Assembly: GCF_003130795.1 (NCBI RefSeq)
Contig: NZ_CP029353.1
Span: forward strand, 2,474,984-2,538,983
Direction of reading: 5' to 3'
DNA length: 64,000 nucleotides
Source of the DNA: Azospirillum thermophilum
GTDB lineage: Bacteria; Pseudomonadota; Alphaproteobacteria; Azospirillales; Azospirillaceae
Positions 1 to 9,664 of this stretch are shown here, piece after piece. How positions within the stretch are numbered: the first letter of the stretch is position 1; the number at the start of each line of letters is the position of its first letter. A program made the position numbers and the translations under genes. The notes under the pieces were generated by a model. That model did not search any database and had not been told where the DNA came from. It saw only the letters and a list, made by a program, of their open reading frames with translations.

Positions 1-283
1 GGCGGTTGAACAGCGCCGGCGCGTCCAGCGCATAGGCCAGGACCCCGTCCGGCGTGCGGCCGATGCGCAGCCGGGCGCGGTCGCAACCCGGCAGGTCGGT
101 GATCAGCTCGCCCACCTCGTGCAGGTTGGACAGCCCGTCGAGCACCGCCGGATAGCCCGGCAGCAGGAGCCGCACATCCGCCCCGGCGGCGTTCAGCGCG
201 GGCGGCAGGGCGGCCGACACGTCGGCCAGCCCCCCCGTCTTGACCAGCGGGTAGCATTCCGGCGTGACGAACAGGACGCGCAT
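1..283 (-). CDS. glgA: Glycogen synthase, N-terminal part (runs off left edge)
   Basis: Transfers glucose from ADP-glucose to a growing alpha-1,4-glucan in the cytoplasm. Only the first 94 codons are inside the window. The ATG is at 283. The protein opens [18 protein letters not shown], the classic GT5 glycogen synthase N-terminus; the K-x-G-G motif is the ADP-glucose binding site. It lies 72 bases downstream of glgC on the same strand, so the two probably form a glgCA operon that makes and then uses ADP-glucose. The rest of the gene is outside the window, so intactness cannot be judged. Confidence 0.93.
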   Translation of the reverse strand, partial: MRVLFVTPECYPLVKTGGLADVSAALPPALNAAGADVRLLLPGYPAVLDGLSNLHEVGELITDLPGCDRARLRIGRTPDGVLAYALDAPALFNR

Positions 284-355
284 GGACGATGGGCCTTTCT
301 TGCTCTTCTTGTACTTCCTGTACTTCGGTCTTCCCCGCGCCCCGGAGGCCGGGAC

Positions 356-1623
356 TCAGCCCTGCAGCCGCTCGATCATCTCGGCGGTGATCAGGCAGAC
401 CCCGCCCTCGCTGCGGTAGAAGCGCCGGGCGTCCTCCTCCGGATCCTCGCCGACGACGAGGCCGTTGGGGATCACCACGCCGCGGTCGATCACCACCTTC
501 TTCAGGCGGCAGTGGCGGCCGATGTCGACCTCCGGCAGGACCACCGCCTGGTCGAGCTCGCTGTAGGAGTTGACGCGGACCGAGCTGAACAGCAGCGACT
601 GCCGCACCGTCGAGCCGGAGATGATGCAGCCGCCCGACACCAGGCTGTCCACCGCCATGCCGCGCCGGTCCTCGTCGTCGAAGACGAACTTCGCCGGGGG
701 AAGCTGCTCCTGGTAGGTGAAGATCGGCCAGTCGCGGTCGTACATGTTGAGCTGCGGCGTGACGTGGCAGAGGTCCAGGTTGGCCTCCCAATAGGCGTCG
801 ATGGTGCCGACGTCGCGCCAGTAGGGCTCCGAATCCGGGCCGTTCAGGATCGCGCTGTCGGCGAAGTCGTGCGCCATCACGCGGGCGCCGCTCTTCACCA
901 GATGCGGGATGATGTCCTTGCCGAAATCGCGGCTCGACCCCGGCTGGTCGGCGTCGCGTTCGAGCTGGGCATAGAGGAAGTCGGCGTTGAAGACGTAGAT
1001 GCCCATGCTGGCCAGCGCCTTGTCGGGCTTGCCGGGGATGGCGGGCGGATCGGCCGGCTTCTCCACGAAGTCGATGACGCGGTGCGTCTCGTCGATGTGC
1101 ATGACGCCGAAGCCGGTGGCCTGTTCCCGCGGCACCTCGACGCAGGGGACCGTCACGTCGGCCTGCCGCGCGATGTGGTCCAGCAGCAGCGCACCGTAAT
1201 CCATCTTGTAGATGTGGTCGCCGGCCAGGATCAGGATGTACTCCGGCTCGTGCGCGCGCAGGATGTCCAGGTTCTGGTACACGGCGTCGGCGGTGCCCTG
1301 GTACCAGGCGGTCTCGCTGATGCGCTGCTGCGCCGGCAGCAGGTCGCAGAACTCGTTCATCTCGCCGCGGAAGAAGTTCCAGCCGCGCTGCAGGTGGCGC
1401 AGCAGGCTGTGCGACTTGTACTGCGTCAGCACGCCGATGCGGCGGAAGCCCGAGTTGATGCAGTTCGACAGCGCGAAGTCGATGATGCGGAACTTGCCGC
1501 CGAAATAGGTGGCGGGCTTGGCGCGGCGGTCGGTCAGCTGCTTCAGCCGGCTGCCGCGTCCCCCGCGAGCACCAGGGCGATCGCGCGCCGCGGCGCAAGA
1601 CGCAGATCCCGTTTGTCGAGCAT
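356..1623 (-). CDS. glgC: Glucose-1-phosphate adenylyltransferase, with an apparent 1-base frameshift
   Basis: Makes ADP-glucose from glucose-1-phosphate and ATP, the committed step of glycogen synthesis. The open frame from about 1432 to 356 begins only at the motif [17 protein letters not shown], so the N-terminus is missing from that frame. Reading back to an ATG at 1623 (preceded by GGGAGAGGAA) gives an N-terminus ending in ALVLAG, and the next frame continues [16 protein letters not shown], the nucleotidyltransferase signature. The frames join perfectly if one G is added to the G run at 1560-1564 (written as C on the plus strand). The repaired protein is about 422 aa, the normal GlgC length. 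The later hexapeptide/beta-helix C-terminal domain is intact. A single-base sequencing error is more likely than a true mutation. Confidence 0.9.
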
Positions 1624-2032
1624 GGCGGTGTTCCTCTCCCTAAGCCGTCTTCTTGCCGTTTTCCGCGCGGCCGGCGCAGGCGTGACCGTGCCACAATCCC
1701 CGACCAGGGCCAATAGGCCGAGGAGGCGGAAAGCGGCCTACACCGGTGGACCTGTCGCCGCAGGGGCGGACTACGGCGAAAGCGCAAGGCCGCATGCCCC
1801 GGACCGCAAAAACTGCACAAAAATTCATCATCTGGCCGGCAGGCGGTCACTCTGCCGGGCCGGTTCGCGCGCTTCGACAGGAATCAACAGCCCAAGGCAC
1901 GGAAGTTGCGCGGAAAACAGCCTCCGGAAAACAGCCTATTTTTTGAGCAGAGAGGGTCCGCGACTCGCCGGAGGCTGCCCGTTGCCGATCCTGCGGCGGC
2001 GACAACCCTGGCGATTCATAGCCCTTTCGACG
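1624..2032. other. Divergent intergenic region between glgC and amtB with a 13-bp direct repeat
   Basis: No convincing gene lies here. A 13-base unit (CGGAAAACAGCCT) occurs twice, at 1911-1923 and 1925-1937, separated by one base. The first copy overlaps one arm of a 10-bp inverted repeat (1918-1927 with 1968-1977). The repeats lie about 100-120 bases upstream of the sigma-54-like promoter of amtB, where an enhancer would be expected. They do not match the NtrC consensus TGCACC-N5-GGTGCA, and no clear NtrC site was found by eye. Confidence 0.6.
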
Positions 2033-2048
2033 TGGCACGCTTCTTGTA
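2033..2048 (+). promoter_or_regulatory. Sigma-54 (RpoN) type promoter for amtB
   Basis: The -24 element TGGCACG (2033-2039) is followed after four bases by TTGTA (2044-2048). The consensus is TGGCACG-N4-TTGCA/T, so only the usual C of the -12 element is replaced by T. It lies about 155 bases before the amtB start on the same strand. Ammonium transporters of this group are known to be under nitrogen control through RpoN and NtrC, which supports the call. Confidence 0.75.
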
Positions 2049-2075
2049 GATGAAGGGCTGTCCTTGGTCCCGCCC

Positions 2076-2106
2076 GCCGCCCCGCCATCGCCGGGGATGG
2101 GGCGGC
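2076..2106 (+). other. GC-rich hairpin in the amtB leader
   Basis: The arms GCCGCC and GGCGGC, then CCATC and GATGG, pair with a three-base bulge and a six-base loop. The structure lies within the predicted untranslated leader, about 100 bases before the amtB ATG. No uridine run follows it, so it is not a terminator. A role in message stability or translation is possible but unproven. Confidence 0.45.
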
Positions 2107-2204
2107 CGGGACGGGGTCACCCAACGCGGCCCCCCGGCGGTTCCACCGGAGCCCCGGACCAGCCGCGACGGGCCGAAAGCGATTAGCGAGAAAGAGGAGC
2201 CTCG

Positions 2205-3605
2205 ATGAACCGTCTGTTCCTTCTGGCCGCACCGACACTGGCGGTGACTCTGGGCTTGGCCGGGCTGCCCGGCGACGCCCTTGCGCAGGATGCGGCCGCC
2301 GCCGCCGCGCCGGCCGGTCCCACCCTCAGCAACGGCGACACCGCGTGGATGCTGGTATCGACGGCGCTGGTGCTGATGATGACCATCCCGGGCCTGGCCC
2401 TGTTCTACGGCGGCATGGTCCGCAAGATGAACGTGCTGGCCACCGTGATGCAGAGCTTCGCGATCACCGCGCTGATCAGCGTGCTGTGGTACGTCATCGG
2501 CTACAGCCTGGCCTTCACCGGCGAGGGCGCCTACGTCGGCGGCCTGGACCGGCTGTTCCTGAAGGGGCTGGACTTCACCAAGGCCTTCACGCTCGGCGAG
2601 GGCACCTCGGCGGCGGTCCCGACGACCATCCCCGAGCCGGTCTTCATGATGTTCCAGATGACCTTCGCGATCATCACCCCGGCGCTGATCACCGGCGCCT
2701 TCGCGGACCGCATGAAGTTCTCGTCGCTGCTGGTCTTCACCGCCCTGTGGTCGCTGGTCGTCTATGCGCCGATCGCGCACTGGGTCTGGCACCCGGCGGG
2801 CTTCCTGTTCGGCCTGGGCGTGCTCGACTTCGCCGGCGGCACCGTCGTCCACATCAATGCCGGCGTGGCCGGTCTGGTCGCGGCGCTGGTCATCGGCAAG
2901 CGCAAGGGCTACCCGAACGAGAACTTCATGCCGCACAACCTGGTGCTGTCGCTGATCGGCGCCTCGCTGCTGTGGGTCGGCTGGTTCGGCTTCAACGCGG
3001 GTTCCGCGCTGACCGCCGGTCCGCGCGCCGGCATGGCCTTCGCCGCCACGCACATCGCCACCGCCGGTGCGGCGCTGGGCTGGATGTTCGCGGAGTGGGC
3101 CGCCAAGGGCAAGCCGTCGGTGCTCGGCATCATCTCGGGTGCGGTCGCCGGCCTGGTCGCCGTGACCCCGGCCGCGGGCTTCGTCGATCCGACGGGCGCC
3201 ATCATCATCGGCATCGTCGCCGGCGTCATCTGCTTCTGGTCGGCCACCAGCCTGAAGCGCATGCTGGGCTATGACGACAGCCTGGACGCCTTCGGCGTGC
3301 ACGGCGTCGGCGGCCTGATCGGCGCCATCCTGACCGGCGTGTTCGCCAAGATGTCGGTCGCCAACAGCGAGGGCGCCTTCGCCGCCGTCCTGAAGGACGC
3401 CCCGGACACCACGCTGGGCATGCTGGAAGGCAACGCCGCCGCCCTGTGGATCCAGATCCAGGGCGTGGTCTGGACGATCGGCTGGTGCGCCATCGCCACC
3501 TTCGTCCTGCTGAAGGTCGTGGACGTGGTGATGGGCCTGCGCGTCGACGAGGATGTGGAGCGCGACGGCCTGGATCTCGCCCTGCACGGCGAAACGATCC
3601 ACTGA
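2205..3605 (+). CDS. amtB: Ammonium transporter
   Basis: Inner-membrane channel for ammonium, 466 aa. A signal peptide (MNRLFLLAAPTLAVTLGLAG, cleavage near ALAQ) precedes about 11 membrane segments, as in other proteobacterial AmtB proteins. The twin pore histidines are visible in GTVVHINAG and FGVHGVGG, and GLALFYGGMVRKMN is the family signature of the first membrane segment. The start is fixed by AGAGGAG six bases upstream. The gene appears monocistronic: a sigma-54-like promoter precedes it and a terminator follows. No PII gene (glnK/glnB) is adjacent, unlike the glnK-amtB pairing of many bacteria. Confidence 0.96.
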   Translation: MNRLFLLAAPTLAVTLGLAGLPGDALAQDAAAAAAPAGPTLSNGDTAWMLVSTALVLMMTIPGLALFYGGMVRKMNVLATVMQSFAITALISVLWYVIGYSLAFTGEGAYVGGLDRLFLKGLDFTKAFTLGEGTSAAVPTTIPEPVFMMFQMTFAIITPALITGAFADRMKFSSLLVFTALWSLVVYAPIAHWVWHPAGFLFGLGVLDFAGGTVVHINAGVAGLVAALVIGKRKGYPNENFMPHNLVLSLIGASLLWVGWFGFNAGSALTAGPRAGMAFAATHIATAGAALGWMFAEWAAKGKPSVLGIISGAVAGLVAVTPAAGFVDPTGAIIIGIVAGVICFWSATSLKRMLGYDDSLDAFGVHGVGGLIGAILTGVFAKMSVANSEGAFAAVLKDAPDTTLGMLEGNAAALWIQIQGVVWTIGWCAIATFVLLKVVDVVMGLRVDEDVERDGLDLALHGETIH

Positions 3606-3645
3606 GCCCGCTCCGACCGGATCACTCTGTCCCTCCATCCGAACT

Positions 3646-3677
3646 GCCGCCGGGTCTCCCCCGGCGGCTTTTCTTTT
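3646..3677 (+). terminator. Rho-independent terminator of amtB
   Basis: A perfect 9-bp stem (GCCGCCGGG, 3646-3654, with CCCGGCGGC, 3660-3668) is followed by TTTTCTTTT. It begins about 40 bases after the amtB stop. Confidence 0.9.
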
Positions 3678-3733
3678 GGGGGCTGGCAAGCCGGGGGACG
3701 GGCCGGCGGGGGACGGGCGCCGCCGCCGCGCCG

Positions 3734-4923
<1,190 letters not shown>

Positions 4924-5398
4924 GATACTCCTTCGCTCCTGCCGGAAGGGACCGCCTGAACGCCCGGCGGCGACCCGAAGGCCGGACGCGGACGGCGGCC
5001 TGATCCAGATAGGCTATCTTCCCTTTATGAGCAATTGGTTGCCGGCCGGGCCACGGCCGGGGCCGCCACTTCGCCGCCCTTTTTTCCGGCGGTGGTTGTC
5101 CTGCCCCGGCCGCCGCGCTACTCTGGCGCCATCGCCGCCCGATCCCGATCAGCACCGCGCGCAGCCCGGCCCGTCCGGTACGCGCCGCATCGCCGTGCCC
5201 GGCCCCGGCCCACGGCCCGGGCGGGCGTCAGGGCGGACGGCGCAAGGCCGAGTCGCCGCGGCATCGTGCAGCCGATGCACAACGGCCGCCGGAGGGAGGC
5301 CCGGACAAGTCCCTGGCGCAAAAGGGAAAAGCGGGGCTTCGGCCCATTGTGCGGCCGGAAGGATCCGCACAATGCGCACCACGCCGCCCGAGGGGGGG
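4924..5398. other. Gene-free stretch with a 10-bp perfect inverted repeat
   Basis: No frame here has a plausible start, ribosome site and recognisable protein. Near its right end is the inverted repeat CATTGTGCGG / CCGCACAATG (5345-5354 with 5365-5374, ten-base loop). It lies just past the stop of the minus-strand transglutaminase gene. No uridine run follows on either strand, so it is either a processing/3'-end hairpin or a protein-binding palindrome. Confidence 0.55.
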
Positions 5399-6346
5399 TC
5401 AGGCCACCGGGGCCGCCGGCATCTGCACCACCGGCTCCCCGGTTCCGGCGGTGACGCGGACGTCCACGGTCATGCCCAGATAGTCGGATGGCGCCCCGGT
5501 CCAGGAGCCGCCGAGCGGGATCGCCTGGCCGGGATCGCGGGCGACGGCGACGCGGATCAGGTTCTTGCCGCCGATGATGCCGTTGGTCGGATCGAACTCC
5601 ACCCAGCCGGCGCCGGGCAGATAGACCTCCACCCAGGCGTGGGTCGCCCCGCCGCCCTGGATGCCGCAGCCGCCGGCGGCGCCGGGGTCGAGCGCCGGAT
5701 CGTAGAGGTAGCCTGAGACGAAGCGCGCGGCGAAGCCCAGCGAGCGCACCGCCTCCATCATGAACAGGGCGAAGTCGCGGCAGGAGCCGCTGCCGCTCTC
5801 CAGCGTCTCCACCGGCGGCTGGGTGCCCTCGGCGTCGCGCGCCTGGTAGGTGAAGCCTTCCTTGATCGCGACGGTCATGGCGGCCAGCATCGCCTGGGTC
5901 TCAGGGATGCCGTCGGCCCCGGCGACGAAGCGCTTGGCCCAGTCGTCCACCTTGTGGTCGGGGTCGGGATAATGGCGCTGGGTGGTGCGGGCCAGATCCG
6001 GCACCTCCTCCGCCGAATAGCTGAAGGGGTAGGTCCGGGCGTAGTCCTCAATGGGAAACTCGATGGCCTCAGCCCCCGAGTCCGCCAGAGGGAAATGCGC
6101 CACCTTGATGTGGCTCTCGAAGGTCAGCTCGGCCGCTTCGCCCGCGAAGCTGGCGACGGCGATGGAGTTGCCGAACACGTCGTGCAGCCAGCGCACGCGG
6201 GACGGCGCCGGGGTGATGGTCAGGCCGGTCGCCAGCAGCCGCAGGTCGTGGCTGTCGCGCGGCCGGAACATCAGCCGGTGGTCGCCGAACGTCACCGGCC
6301 GGGCATAGCGGTAGGTCGTGGTGTGGCGGATATCGAGAATCTTCAT
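5399..6346 (-). CDS. Transglutaminase-like cysteine protease family protein
   Basis: 315 aa, cytoplasmic (no signal peptide). It has an N-terminal beta region typical of bacterial transglutaminase-like proteins (MKILDIRHTTTYRYARPV) followed by the transglutaminase core. The catalytic triad is visible: Cys in SGSGSCRDFA, His in THAWVEVYL and Asp in FDPTNG. These proteins are predicted peptidases or amidases; the substrate is unknown. The ATG at 6346 is chosen because AAGGGGG lies upstream; longer frames reach into the divergent fur promoter. Divergent from the Fur-family gene, with about 200 bases between. Confidence 0.88.
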   Translation of the reverse strand: MKILDIRHTTTYRYARPVTFGDHRLMFRPRDSHDLRLLATGLTITPAPSRVRWLHDVFGNSIAVASFAGEAAELTFESHIKVAHFPLADSGAEAIEFPIEDYARTYPFSYSAEEVPDLARTTQRHYPDPDHKVDDWAKRFVAGADGIPETQAMLAAMTVAIKEGFTYQARDAEGTQPPVETLESGSGSCRDFALFMMEAVRSLGFAARFVSGYLYDPALDPGAAGGCGIQGGGATHAWVEVYLPGAGWVEFDPTNGIIGGKNLIRVAVARDPGQAIPLGGSWTGAPSDYLGMTVDVRVTAGTGEPVVQMPAAPVA

Positions 6347-6421
6347 CGCAGCCCCCTTCTGGCTGCCGGGCAGGCCGCGCCGTCGCGGTCGGCCGGTGCG
6401 GCGACGACGCAACGGGGACAT

Positions 6422-6450
6422 TTGAGAATGGTTCCGAAACACACTATTAT
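6422..6450 (+). promoter_or_regulatory. Sigma-70 type promoter for the Fur-family gene
   Basis: TTGAGA (6422-6427) and TATTAT (6445-6450) are separated by 17 bases in an AT-rich patch that stands out from its surroundings. The start codon lies about 95 bases downstream. Confidence 0.6.
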
Positions 6451-6543
6451 ACTTGGGTATTGGTGATATGTGGGCATCGGGCCGGACGGGACGGCGCAGG
6501 ACCGTCGGGCATGATCGCAAACCGCTGTGGACAGGGACCATCC

Positions 6544-6978
6544 ATGCCGTCGCGCCTCGAAGAGCTCTGCGTTCAGAAGGGGTTGAAGATGACCGACCAG
6601 CGGCGCGTGATCTCGCGCGTCCTCTCGGAGGCCACCGACCATCCCGACGTGGAGGAGGTGCACCGGCGGGCGTCCGCCATCGATCCCCGCATCTCCATCG
6701 CCACCGTCTACCGCACCATGCGCCTGTTCGAGGAGGCGCACGTCATCGACCGCCTGGACTTCGGCGACGGCCGCGCCCGCTACGAGAAGACGCGGACCGA
6801 CCACCATCATCATCTGATCGACGTCGAGACCGGCGAGGTGGTGGAGTTCGCCAGCGAGGAGATGGAGCGGCTGAAGGAGGCCATCGCCCGCGAGCTCGGC
6901 TACGACCTGATCGGCCACCGGCTGGAGCTGTACGGCGTGGCGCGCAGCCGCCGGCAGGAGCCCCAGGGAGACTCGTGA
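6544..6978 (+). CDS. fur: Fur-family metal-responsive transcriptional regulator
   Basis: 144-aa DNA-binding repressor. The N-terminal winged helix contains the family signature PDVEEVHRRA...ISIATVYRTMRLFEEA. A cluster of four histidines (residues 87-90) and nearby acidic residues mark the metal site. The two CxxC pairs of E. coli Fur are missing; the equivalent segment reads LIDVETGEVV. That is common in alphaproteobacterial Fur/Mur proteins, which respond to Mn or Fe, so the exact metal cannot be assigned. The ATG at 6544 gives the normal family length; an earlier in-frame start would add 28 unusual residues. Confidence 0.85.
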   Translation: MPSRLEELCVQKGLKMTDQRRVISRVLSEATDHPDVEEVHRRASAIDPRISIATVYRTMRLFEEAHVIDRLDFGDGRARYEKTRTDHHHHLIDVETGEVVEFASEEMERLKEAIARELGYDLIGHRLELYGVARSRRQEPQGDS

Positions 6979-7159
6979 GGCCGGTGACTCGCAAGGCGGG
7001 AGAGTCGGAAGGTCGGGGGCCGTCGTCCGCCGGGCTATCCTCCGGATTCGCCAGCCGGACCGCGCAGGGCTGATCCGGTATCGATTGCGGAGTGCGCCGG
7101 GTGCGGATCTGGGCGGACCGCCGCCTCGCCACCACGTTACGCCCACAGCGACGCAACCG

Positions 7160-7444
7160 ATGGACCACGGCCTCGCGATGGACGACAGCAGCAAGGACCC
7201 GATTCTCGACCGCCTCGACCGGCTGTCGGAACGGCTGATGGAACGGATGGACCGGCTGGAGGAGCGCCTGCGCGCCCTGGAGCAGGACAATGGCGAGATC
7301 ATCAGCCTGCTGATCGCCATCCGCGCCCAGCTCGAGGATGCCGCCTGCGACCTGATGATCGAACAGCCGGCCGACCCCGACGACGCCGAGACGGGGGATG
7401 GCGCGGGCGGCGGGGCCGCCGGCCGGGCTCCCTACCTGCACTGA
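7160..7444 (+). CDS. Small hypothetical protein with a predicted coiled coil
   Basis: About 94 aa, not assigned to a family. After a short N-terminus, residues about 10-50 have repeating leucine spacing and many charged residues (LDRLSERLMERMDRLEERL), which strongly suggests a coiled coil. The C-terminus is acidic and glycine/alanine rich. A second ATG at 7178 is an equally good start, since neither has a clear ribosome site. It lies between fur and the HAD phosphatase on the same strand. Confidence 0.6.
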   Translation: MDHGLAMDDSSKDPILDRLDRLSERLMERMDRLEERLRALEQDNGEIISLLIAIRAQLEDAACDLMIEQPADPDDAETGDGAGGGAAGRAPYLH

Positions 7445-7536
7445 CGCCGGCCATCCCGCCAGGGCAACTCTGACCTCCGGTCCGTCTTCCGGAAAATCCC
7501 TTGCTCCGCCTTGCGGGCGGCCGGATAAGGGGGATC

Positions 7537-8261
7537 ATGACCAGCCTCGCCGCCAGCCTGCCCCCGCGACCGGCCTCGCCGTGCCGCCTCCCCTCGCGAT
7601 CAGGGCCGCGGGTGCCGCGACCGGCGTCGCCTTCTTCGACTTCGACGGCACGCTGATCCATGGCGACAGCCTCCTGATGTTCGTGGGCGAGGTGATCGGC
7701 CGCCACCGCGCCCGGCTGGCCTTCGCCGACGCCCTGCGCTCCGGCATGCACCGCCATGTGCGCGGGCGCGGGCCGGGCGTCGATTTTCCCGGCTCGGTCA
7801 AGACCATCCTGCTGAAGCGGACCCTGCGCGGCCTCCCCCTCGCCGACGCCCAGGCCGCCGCCGAACGGCTGGCCCGCCGCATCCGCTGGCACGAGCCGCT
7901 GCTGGAAACCCTGCGGACCCACCTCCGCGAGGGCCGCCGCGTGGTGGTGGCCACCGGCGCGCTGGACGTCTACATGCCGACCCTGCTGCGCGGCCTGGAG
8001 GTCGACGACCTGCTGGCGACCGGCATGGAGGTGGTGGACGGCCACCTGACCGGCCGGCTGAGCACCGGGAACTGCGTGCGGCTGGACAAGGCCCAGCGCG
8101 TCAAGGCCTGGATCGAGCAACACGGTCCCTTTGCCGAGACCTGGGGCTACGGCAACCGGCCGAGCGACCTTCCCATGCTGTCCATCCTCGACCGGGGCGT
8201 GGTCGTGACCATAAAAAAATTTCAAAAACGCCGGCCGGATCATTTACAAATTTCCGTTTAG
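7537..8261 (+). CDS. HAD-IB family phosphatase, with an apparent 1-base frameshift near the start
   Basis: A predicted cytoplasmic phosphatase of the haloacid dehalogenase superfamily. Motif I is FFDFDGTL (Asp nucleophile), motif II lies in VVVATGALDVYM, and motif IV is YGNRPSDLPML. The only well-placed ATG (7537, after AAGGGGGATC) is in a different frame from the domain. Adding one C to the run at 7561-7565 joins the ATG to the domain and gives 241 aa. The last 17 codons are unusually AT-rich, with ATA, AAA and TTA codons, and overlap a promoter for the next gene. The substrate is unknown; the CicA-like HAD-IB proteins are the nearest named group. Confidence 0.8.
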
Positions 8262-8271
8262 CCGCTATATC
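8243..8271 (+). promoter_or_regulatory. Sigma-70 type promoter overlapping the end of the HAD gene
   Basis: TTTACA (8243-8248) and TATATC (8266-8271) are 17 bases apart. The -35 element lies inside the last codons of the HAD gene, which explains the local AT richness. It would transcribe the receiver-like gene starting at 8301. Confidence 0.55.
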
Positions 8272-8300
8272 CAAGGTCATATCGAGGAGGGGGAGGGGAC

Positions 8301-8693
8301 ATGTTCAGCATCGACGTCCCGATCGCGCCGCGCGGCTTCGGCGGCCGCCGCGCCGTCGTCGCCGACCGGGATGCGGAGCAGCGCGCCACCCTGTCCCGTC
8401 ACCTCAACGACCGCGGCTTCCAGGTGTCGGAGGCCGCCAGCCCGCTCGACGTGCTCTCCATCATCGGCAGCCAGGCGCCGAGCGTCGCCTTCCTGTCCCG
8501 CGGCACCGCCGACCTGGAGCAGGAGGAGTGCGAGCGGACGGTGGCGCTCGCCTCGATGCTCTATCCCCGCACCCGCATCGTGCTGACCGCCGACAGTCCC
8601 CTGCTGCTGCAGGAGGGCGGGCACTTCACCATCCTGACCCGCCCGGTCCGGCTCGACCAGCTCGACCGCTGCCTGGAAGAGCTGGTGGCCTAA
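8301..8693 (+). CDS. Degenerate (pseudo-)receiver domain protein
   Basis: 130 aa with the length and secondary-structure pattern of a CheY-like receiver, but the key residues are changed. The acidic pocket is partly kept (VVADRDAE). The beta-3 strand that should end in the phosphorylated Asp reads VAFLSRGT, so Ser or Arg replaces Asp. The conserved Lys near the end is Arg (ILTRPVRLDQL). It therefore probably cannot be phosphorylated in the usual way and may act by protein binding. A GGGAGGGG ribosome site precedes the ATG. Its stop overlaps the stop of the convergent sigma-factor gene by four bases. Confidence 0.7.
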   Translation: MFSIDVPIAPRGFGGRRAVVADRDAEQRATLSRHLNDRGFQVSEAASPLDVLSIIGSQAPSVAFLSRGTADLEQEECERTVALASMLYPRTRIVLTADSPLLLQEGGHFTILTRPVRLDQLDRCLEELVA

Positions 8694-9664
8694 CCGCTCG
8701 CCGCGGCGGTCTCCAGGTGGCGCAGCTTCTCCGGGTTCAGCACCTGGAACAGGCGCAGGATCCGGCCATCGGCCACCTCCAGCCCGATGATCGAGCGAAA
8801 GGTCCCGTTCAGCGAGGTCATCAGCCCCGGCCCGCCATTCACCAGCACCGGCACCATCTCCAGCGTGGTGTCGTACTTTCGCTGGATGCCGATCAGGAAG
8901 CGGGCGATGCGGTCGGGTCCGACCAACCTGTTGCGGGCCGTGCGCACGACCCCGCCGCCGTCGCTCAGCCACTCCGCCTGCTCGCCGAGCAAGGCCACGA
9001 TGCCGGCATAGTCGCGCCGGGCGCTGGCCTCGGCGAAGGCCTCCGCCAGCTTCCGTCCGGCGGCGGCGATGCCGGACCGGGCCGGGGGGTGGCGGACGGT
9101 CGTCGCCGGCCCCTGCTCGGCGATCCTCGCCCTGGCGCGCCGCAGGATCTGCCGGCAGGCCTCCGGCGTCTTGCCCAGGATGGCGGCGATCTCGCCATGG
9201 TCGAGGTCCATCGCCTCGCGCAGGACGAAGACCGCCCGCTGCTCCGGCGTCAGCGTCTCCAGCAGCAGGAGCATGGCGAAGGGGACGGCATCCCGCTCCG
9301 CCAGGCTGTCCGGCGGGCCGTCGGCCCAGGACGCCTGGTCCCAGTGGGACACCTCCGGCTCGGGCAGCCACAGTCCGACATAGCGCTCCCGCGTGTGGCG
9401 GGCGCTGCGCAGCCGGTCGAGCGCCAGCCGGGTCACCAGCGTGGTGAGGAAGGCGCGCGGCGCTTCGATCGCCTGCGGGTCGATGCGGGTCAGGCGCAGC
9501 CAGGCATCCTGGACGATGTCCTCGGCGTCGCTGACCGAGCCCGTCATGCGATAGGCCAGCGCGCGCAGCCGCGCCCGCTCGGACCGGAACAGATCCAGGC
9601 GGGCGCGGCCGTCCTCGTCGCCGCAGGCGGCAGGAGACGCTTCGGTAAGCGGCTGCGCGGTCAC
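8690..9664 (-). CDS. ECF41-type RNA polymerase sigma factor with SnoaL-like C-terminal domain
   Basis: 324 aa. Sigma region 2 (YRMTGSVSDAEDIVQDAW) and region 4 (LTPEQRAVFVLREAMDLDH...GKTPEACRQILRRAR) are followed by a SnoaL-like extension. The ECF41 markers are present: WLPEP in the linker, DGGG in the extension, and NPEKL near the C-terminus (consensus NPDKL). In ECF41 proteins the extension controls sigma activity and no classical anti-sigma factor is used. The GTG start at 9664 overlaps the stop of the upstream decarboxylase gene (GTGA), so the two are translationally coupled. This gene pairing is diagnostic of ECF41. Confidence 0.92.
   Translation of the reverse strand: MTAQPLTEASPAACGDEDGRARLDLFRSERARLRALAYRMTGSVSDAEDIVQDAWLRLTRIDPQAIEAPRAFLTTLVTRLALDRLRSARHTRERYVGLWLPEPEVSHWDQASWADGPPDSLAERDAVPFAMLLLLETLTPEQRAVFVLREAMDLDHGEIAAILGKTPEACRQILRRARARIAEQGPATTVRHPPARSGIAAAGRKLAEAFAEASARRDYAGIVALLGEQAEWLSDGGGVVRTARNRLVGPDRIARFLIGIQRKYDTTLEMVPVLVNGGPGLMTSLNGTFRSIIGLEVADGRILRLFQVLNPEKLRHLETAAASG

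Noticed and set aside
1560..1564. glgC, ccoN and others as true pseudogenes or programmed frameshifts
   Set aside because: All need one added base in a G/C run, no slippery heptamer with a downstream structure is evident, and the affected genes are housekeeping or part of intact operons.
1810..1830. Half of an NtrC site (TGCAC) upstream of amtB
   Set aside because: The second half at the right spacing is missing.
119..2053. A long plus-strand open frame across glgC
   Set aside because: It is antisense to glgC, has no recognisable domain and is typical of GC-rich DNA, where stop codons are rare in all frames.
2016..3689. A long minus-strand open frame opposite amtB
   Set aside because: Composition is His/Asp/Gly/Arg rich without a fold; the plus-strand amtB is certain.
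4924..5398. Small open frames on both strands in the gene-free stretch
   Set aside because: They are Arg/Pro/Ala-rich, lack ribosome sites and resemble no protein.
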